From: Annona cherimola | Lineage: Eukaryota; Streptophyta; Magnoliopsida; Magnoliales; Annonaceae | Direction of reading: 5' to 3' | NCBI GenBank assembly: GCA_030490835.1 | Contig: CM059971.1 | Coordinates: forward strand, 102,552,095 to 102,616,094 | Length of the DNA: 64,000 nt | In this document: in pieces, positions 57,857 to 64,000 of the stretch | Layout of the letters: each line of letters starts with the position of its first letter | Position numbering within the stretch: position 1 is the stretch's first letter | Made by a program: the position numbers and the translations under genes | The notes under the pieces: model-generated | Databases searched by the model: none | Seen by the model: only the letters and a program-made list of their open reading frames with translations | What the model was told of the DNA's origin: nothing

Positions 57857-58004
57857 ATGTGAACCTGTCTTAGGGCAGGTAGTCGGTTTCACACCAGGGC
57901 AACTTGCCTCAAGAACCGGGTATCGAATCCTGTGGGCTGTTGAGAGATGGTCTCCAGCTAGCTGTAGAGCGCCGGGCTCCAACCATAAAAAAATAAATAA
58001 AAAA
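57857..58004 (+). mobile_element. SINE with 17-bp target duplication
   Basis: Flanks AAAACAGTACAATCCTC (57840-57856) and AAAACAGTAAAATCCTC (58005-58021) match at 16 of 17 positions. The body ends in an A-rich tail with ATAAATAA interruptions and has a B-box-like GGTATCGAATCC near 57918. It is nested in the TIR transposon. Confidence 0.82.
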
Positions 58005-58742
58005 AAAACAGTAAAATCCTCCTGATAAGAAAAAATAAAATGCGAACTTAGGGCTACAGCTTTAGGACAACGAGAATTGGAGTTGAAAAAAGTGAAAAAT
58101 TAGCAAGCTAGGGAGAGGAGGGGATATGTTATAGTAGCTTGAGGGTAGAGGATCTGTTACGGTAGCTGTTGAGAGTGAAGGCAATTAGGAAAGCAAGAAA
58201 TGGTCGTAAGACAAAAAAAAGGCGGGAGCTTAAGTGGCAGACACGGGACAACTGGAAAAAAGGGGATGGAATGAAAGAGCTAGGGTTTTTTTATATGCTG
58301 CTAGCCCAAGCCGATTTGACCGGTGGTCAAATTGTTTCACATCGATTAGAAGATAGCCACTTAGAATTGCTAGGATTAGATCGCTCAGGGTGCCCGTTGA
58401 AGGTCAAACCGGTTGATCCGACCAAGTTTTAACAACATTAATGATATAGGGAGGTGGTGACTATGGTCCAGGAAGGGTGATTTTTTGTTTTTTTCCATTT
58501 TTACGTAGGTAAATTTCAAATATGCCCACAACTTTTGCCTTTTTTTGATAAAAGGAAGGGCTCTATCCAAACTCCCTTTGATCATATAAGGGGAGTAGGA
58601 TGGAGAGATCCAAGTATTATATTGTCAAAAAACTATTTGTACAGATTTTTTCTATTATAACTTGTGGTGAATTACCCCATCATACATGATTTTTCAAAAA
58701 AGACCAAGAAACAAAATCCGCTAAGGAATGTGTGACAACATT

Positions 58743-59560
58743 TCATTGTCGTGAAACTTGATGGAATGAAATGTTACAAGTGGAAGAGAGAAGAGATTTC
58801 ATCTCTCCAATAACATTTCCTATTGGGGAGAGGATGAGGTAATCATTCATTAAAAAATTGATAAGGAGAAGGGAATAAGATTCCATTTGTACATGCCTCA
58901 AATTGAGCTGTAATGCCCATTTGACTCCCAAAAGAAAGACGATGACCTTCATGAGCAAAGGCCCCATTGCACCACTTCGTCTCCAACCTTTTGCGGCTAT
59001 GAAGAAGCCTCGAGAATCTCAAATGACGGCTGTAAACCCCATGTACTGTTTATCAATATGTTTTCGGCCATCCATATTCATCTTGAAAGCTTCGTCAGGC
59101 AGTTTGGTCCATCTTGCCACTAACGGCCTATCAACCATAGTAACATCAATAAGGAATTTTGCCCTCCTATGCTGATCAAGAAAATCCACACACCATTCAA
59201 GAGTATGAGAAAACACCGGTTGGACACCCTCCTCCTTAAGCATATTCCTCATGTACCACACTCGCCAATAATAAAGGATGGAAAGTGCAAGATCTTCATT
59301 TTTGTTGGCTTGGGAGAGAGTTTCAAAATATCTTGTACCGCGACCCATGGTGCGATGATTCTTGCGGCCCTCCTACAAATCACCTGAGTCCATTCACACG
59401 TCGTGAGGATGTGGTGTGGTTTGAGTCCTCCGCTTCTTTCCTGCAAAATAGACAAGAAGGATCAACCAAAATGCCCTTGTTTGTCAAGTTCTGCTTAGTT
59501 GGTAGGACATCTTTGTATAATCACCAGCCAAAAAGGAGGACTTTACTTAGAAGCTTTGTT
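58743..59560 (-). pseudogene. LINE-derived fragment: zinc-binding and RNase H-like domains
   Basis: Read on the minus strand there is a reverse-transcriptase zinc-binding remnant (HILTTCEWTQVICRRAA) about 59390-59450, with a frame change near 59300-59340. An RNase H-like domain of plant LINE type follows, with FKMNMDGRK near 59080 and GVKWALQLNL near 58900. TGA at 59019-59021 replaces the expected arginine after TAVI. No intact frame remains. Confidence 0.75.
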
Positions 59561-59699
59561 TGCCAAATGGACTTGTCAAAGATATCTACTAAGTTTGAAA
59601 TCTTTCATATATACCCAATATGTCTACCCTTAGTATCATATATACCCAATATTGTGACAGTCGGTATGATAGTTGTTAATCTTGAGTGGAAATGACAGG

Positions 59700-61300
59700 A
59701 TTATCCTTGCGACTTAGGACTTGCTTTTGAAGTTTATCCTAGTCTTCTTCTACCATTCATTTTTCTCCGACGTTGACTAACTTGCTATACCAATCATCCT
59801 CTTCAACTTTGGCAACCTACTACACAAACTTCCACTGCGTCCATCAAAATTGTTTGAAAAACAACTTAAATGAACCTCCATTAACTCTAGTAATGGCTTG
59901 TCTTCATCTTTCCTTGTTCAAGCATGCCCTAAAATTGACCTAGCATGGTAGCTAGCAATTAGTAACTCAGCGCCCTGCAAACTCCATTAAAGCTGGCATT
60001 TGTAGATCCACTCGAATCCAATATAAACCGGCCAAGCACTTGTGTAGCAACAAAGGTACTCTTTGGATTATGTACGGTTCTAGGCCGATGGATTTGTTGT
60101 CACGGATAAAACCCTTTGGTATTTAAATATGTTTGATAGCATGCTAGGCGTTATGCATCGACCAAATTGATGTTTTTTTATTTTTATTTTTTTATATATA
60201 TATGAAATCTCATCAACATCCTTCCTTTCGTCACCATCTCATGTTTCCCATTTCAGATTTGATTCTGAGAATACCTTATTGACGACTTAGCCAACGAGCT
60301 CTCGTTCGACTCTGGTTATACAACTCTAGCATCACCTCTTCTGTGCAATGCTATCACCAGCACTCTTCTTGCACAAAAATAGGTTTGTTACAACTGCGTC
60401 AGCGGCAATAATGAGGATCATATTGGCGATCACTTCCTCAGTCCTCACAAGCCACAACAGCTATGGATCTACTTATCTAATTGTCAAAACAATTGCGGAT
60501 GACTAGCAACCTGCTTTAGAGGCGATAAAAAATCGTAGCAATTCTGGAAAGAAAAAAAAATCAGCACATCATTTGTAGATGAAATTGACTATGTTGATAT
60601 GTGTTTGGAGTTAATTTTGATCTTTCAAATACTCACTTTAGTATACAACCATGACGCAGCAAAATTTCTCCAACCTCATCAGAAAAATCAAGCGATGTTC
60701 CCCTTCTTCAAATCCGACACTGGCACTTTCTACCATTAAAATCAGTAGAGACGAGCACCCCTAATTCCGATTGGGCGATCTCCCTTGTTTCCATAAAAGA
60801 GGAAAAAAAAAAAAAAAAAACACGACTCCCTTAACAAATCAGGTGCTTGAGCCTTGCAAAATAAAAATGTAGCCGATTAGCTAGCTCCATGGCACATCCT
60901 TCCTCGACATTGGCAAGCCAGAGAACTAGATCTTTTACCGACCAACTTTCTATACTGTTTATCCCCTTCAACTTTAGCAATCGACTCCGTAAACCTCTAT
61001 TACACCTGTTAAAACTGTCTGTAAAACAGCTTCGATGAACCTCCTTTAACTCCGGCAATGGGCGTCTCCATCTTTCCTTACTCAAGCATGCCTTAAAATT
61101 GAATTTGGGTCCTCTTGATCAATGGGTGGATTTGGTAGACCACACGTGCAGCACCTGCTAACTAGGAGATGGGAGGATTTGAATTTCTGCTTTGATATTT
61201 TAGCTTGCGGAATTAGATGGGAAGTCATGATTTCGTAGCTGACATGAACTGGGATTGATGATGAGTTGTTGCAGAACAAAGGGATGTTTGATTCGAGGGA
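59700..61300. other. Degenerate repeat region with an internal duplicate
   Basis: About 59780-59950 and 60945-61100 are similar over roughly 150 bases (both contain CATCTTTCCTT and CAAGCATGCC). The minus-strand frames within them are not recognised; a LINE origin is plausible from the neighbours. Confidence 0.45.
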
Positions 61301-61309
61301 ATTTGGTCA

Positions 61310-61470
61310 TTCGGAAATATCTATCTTATACAACTAACCTATCTATTTTAACTTTATCCTCTTTACTCCTCATCATTACCCCTATCATATCACATCATTT
61401 GACAACTTTTATTTTTCAAAACTTTTCACCAAAAGTTTTATTCATTCCCAAACACACCCTAACTTTATTT
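61310..61470 (-). mobile_element. Family-1 Tourist-like MITE, partial
   Basis: AACTAACCTATCTATTTTAA, then CTCTTTACTCCTCATCATTA and a final CCCAAACACACCC match the reverse orientation of the family. The distal half is missing. Confidence 0.65.
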
Positions 61471-61619
61471 CCTATTTAACTAACATAATGTTAGATTTTG
61501 AGTATGTATAATATTAAGGGCATATACAGTGGATATAAATGAATATTTTAAAACTTAGTGGGCGTATTTGCACTTTTCTTGATGGTAAGGAGGTCGATAT
61601 CCAAACACTAATCACCGGC

Positions 61620-61830
61620 AGGGGAGGCGATGGAAAGTGGATGGAAATCACCTGGCAATTCATTTATAGGAAAAGTATCTTTGCAGACAGAGGCTTCGAT
61701 ACAACGGGGTGGGTTAGACCACCAAACAGTTTCAGAAACACCATTACAGCATGCCTTCTCCGCTAACGAGTGGGCCACCTTGTTTCTAGTACGAAGTACG
61801 TGGGTAAAATTGCAGGATTCAAATTGTGCT
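61620..61830 (-). pseudogene. LINE RNase H-like domain, C-terminal fragment
   Basis: The minus strand encodes CNFTHVLRTRNKVAHSLAEKA followed by a segment with PPRCIEASVCKD, the usual end of plant LINE RNase H-like domains (HV.R..N..AH.LA). It is cut at both sides and may belong to the same kind of element as 58743-59560. Confidence 0.65.
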
Positions 61831-61839
61831 GCCAGACCC

Positions 61840-62610
61840 TAAAATCGCTGATAAAAATCGATTCCATCGTCACCTCTGTTATCAGGCCCTAAAATCGCAA
61901 TTATCCCTCATTTATTAATTCGAATGAACGACCATCCGTCTTCCTGTTTGTCTCCCTATTCCGGCGATTTCATCTTTGGATTTGCCTTCTTGCGTTTACG
62001 GCGGTCTTGTCATTTGCAGGCATATGAATTGTGCAGGGAAAATAGATGGTGCCGCAAGATTTGAAGTTACCCTGAATAAATGGACTTTCTTGTCATTCCT
62101 TGCCTTCAGCATTTGAAATCCCTAATTAAGCGCGGCACGATTTGAAACCCCTAATTAAATGGCCCAAAATTTGAAATCTCTAATTAAAAGCAGCTTCTAT
62201 TGCAAGAGACAGGCTTGTTTGGCTGAATGCAGCCTTTGGTTGGTCAAAAATACCTAATAATGGCAAAAGTTTCCACTAAAAGTGCAGGCAGTAGTGTAGT
62301 TAATTTAACCCGTCACATCCCAAAATTTTAGAAAGATGTTAGAAACAGCATCTTCTCACCAATTACGCCTATCAAGACAAGCACTGCATGCTCCCATTTT
62401 TTTTTCTCATTCACCAAATATATGAGAGAAAAAAAAAATGTTTGTATCAATCATAGAACAAAAGGAAATTGAGAGAAAATTCATGGTTTTTTCGACATGG
62501 GTAATTTAGGAATATTTGAAGATTAACATTTAAAACAATCAATCAACCGACGGATTATAATGGCATTGGCGCCTTAGGATTTAGGGTCGAGTTAAATCCA
62601 ATTATTTGTT
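61840..62610. other. Intergenic, nothing recognised
   Basis: Mixed-composition sequence with no supported feature. Confidence 0.3.
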
Positions 62611-62616
62611 TTCTAC

Positions 62617-62739
62617 TAGGAGCAAGCTCAGCTAGATGATATTCTGACCTTTGTGAGATTTGGGTTCGAACCGGAAGGAGGAGCTTGTGTCTCCCGTTTA
62701 TATTAGGGGCAAGTCCTCTTATTATTTGCGATAAAAATT
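62617..62739 (+). mobile_element. Candidate tRNA-derived SINE
   Basis: An A-box-like AAGCTCAGCTAGATG near 62624 is followed by a perfect B-box core GGTTCGAACC at 62663-62672, a normal spacing for a tRNA promoter. No target duplication or tail is clear, and no tRNA cloverleaf can be formed. Confidence 0.5.
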
Positions 62740-63368
62740 GTTGAGCAAGATAAGACAAAATGCGCATGGGCCGCAGTAACTTCATTTAGCCTGACCACAA
62801 ACTAGTTAAAATGGGTGGAAGGAGCGAATTAATAAGAGAAAATCAAGTTTCTTCGTAACAAGATCCTAAGACCATGAATATATGCTAAGTGTCAGATTTA
62901 ATCCAGTAAGGTGGATTAAAATAAAATATTCTGTAGATCTAAGTTAAAGAAATTCGGTAGCATAAAGTGGCTTAAAATAAAAAATTCTTATTTTTTATAT
63001 TTCTGTTAAAGATGTTCAGTATTATAAAAATATCTATAATTCTATGGATGAGGTAAAGTCTAATCCTAATCCTAATCTATTTTTTAACACATTTAGAAAA
63101 TCTTAGCCCTAACTCATTTACAACTTAGTTAATAAATGGGCCGACGGGTTGTATATATATTGCAAATAAGTCAAAACTAAGTTGATTTTAAGATAAATTT
63201 GTATTGTTTGTAATTATCATGGTGAATCAATCTACACTGGCGAGACATATGTTATAATTAGATTTTTTTTATTAAGAGAGGGGTGCATATATAACGCGCT
63301 AACACAAACAAAGAGAGAGGAAACACTAATAGAGATGAAGATGAAAACAATTAGAGATTGATAGGGAG

Positions 63369-64000
63369 TAAGGGTGCAATTTGGTACCAGGTTGGTTTGA
63401 ACTCGCCGACCTGACCTGGTTTCAGAACCAAGTTTGCGTTTTATTTTTTTCAAATTAAACCCCGTTTTAGCACGACTTAGGAAAATCTGAAACCAATATC
63501 CGGTTTGCATCAACTTGGTACTAAAACCCGACTCGATCCGAACCTAATATTTTTCCTAATTTATTAAAATAATTATATTTATTTATGCATTAAGTATTTC
63601 AACTGTAATTGTGATAAAAGTTATTCTATACAATCATAACCTAGTTAAATTGTAAAATATTTATTCTAAAACCTAAATTTTATATACATTTGTCCATAAA
63701 AATTGAATATATTATATCTACATTAATTTATTTGTAAATAATTATAAATATACCAACTATTAAATTTATTACATATCCACTAATTAACTACAATTATATA
63801 AGTCTCACTTTTAATAAACTTTAAATAGTGATTTTATGTAATCTAATTTATTTTTGTTATCATGATTATTTTTATAAAATTACATTGATTGTTATGTGTA
63901 AACGTATTACGTTCTAATGCAATAATGTTTAAAAAATTTATTATTTCTATTGCTAATTTCAACTTCTATTGGTTTGATATAACCTGAATTTCAAACCCAA
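63369..64000. mobile_element. hAT element, left part (runs past the window edge)
   Basis: TAAGGGTGCAATTTGGTACC opens a stretch with the same kind of GGTTTGAAC/CCCGACTCG subterminal motifs as the element at 5268-6677. An AT-rich interior follows. The right end is not in the window, so the duplication cannot be checked. Confidence 0.6.

Larger units (their letters stand above)
56896..58439. mobile_element. TIR transposon (1544 bp) holding two further insertions
   Basis: CAATGTTGTCAGAGGACTC opens it and the complement of AATGTTGTTAAAACTTGG closes it, ends like those at 26974. AATGATAAT (56887-56895) and AATGATATA (58440-58448) share their first seven bases. ACCGG/CGGTT motifs lie inside both ends. 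A Mutator-like MITE and a SINE are nested inside it. The remaining interior has no recognisable coding region. Confidence 0.72.

Overview
This is nuclear DNA from a flowering plant. It holds split genes with GT-AG introns, an auxin response factor, SGS3-derived sequence, Ty1/copia and LINE retroelements and many short DNA transposons in AT-rich intergenic sequence. The species cannot be told from the sequence alone.

Only two cellular genes look intact. One is a 14-exon class-B auxin response factor (ARF1/ARF9-like, coding exons 46709-54162, 680 aa). The other is a single-exon NYN-domain/C2H2 zinc finger protein (18452-19546). Everything else with coding character is either a retroelement or a decayed gene: an SGS3-like pseudogene (9597-15874), an ARF remnant (19736-20543), an SGS3 3' remnant (20544-26248) and several LINE fragments.

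The layout makes sense as one event. A segment running from SGS3 exon 3 to ARF intron 6 was duplicated in tandem. Unit 1 covers about 11650-20543 and unit 2 about 20544-50523. The joint at 20543/20544 fuses ARF intron 6 to SGS3 exon 3. This left an SGS3 with its own 5' end, a 5' ARF fragment, a 3' SGS3 fragment and a complete ARF. Later changes differ between the units. Unit 1 lost SGS3 exon 4, where a perfect 47-bp inverted repeat now sits. Unit 1 also lost ARF exons 1-2, and the NYN gene now stands there, directly behind a copy of the ARF promoter and leader. Unit 2 grew by about 17 kb, largely through transposons.

Region by region: 1-4401 is the 3' part of a copia element with its LTR. 4402-9400 holds two hAT-type elements, a 5'-truncated RTE LINE and a small nested Mutator-like insert. 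9597-16500 is the SGS3 pseudogene with its transposon-filled introns. 17100-20543 is the ARF leader copy, the NYN gene and the ARF remnant. 20544-26700 is SGS3 copy 2. 26700-44500 is transposon-rich intergenic DNA. 44500-54600 is the ARF gene. 54950-64000 holds more hAT, Mutator-like, SINE and LINE remnants.

The most unusual repeats are whole-element palindromes of roughly 200-400 bp. They share an AT-rich core but carry quite different termini. At least eight are seen here.
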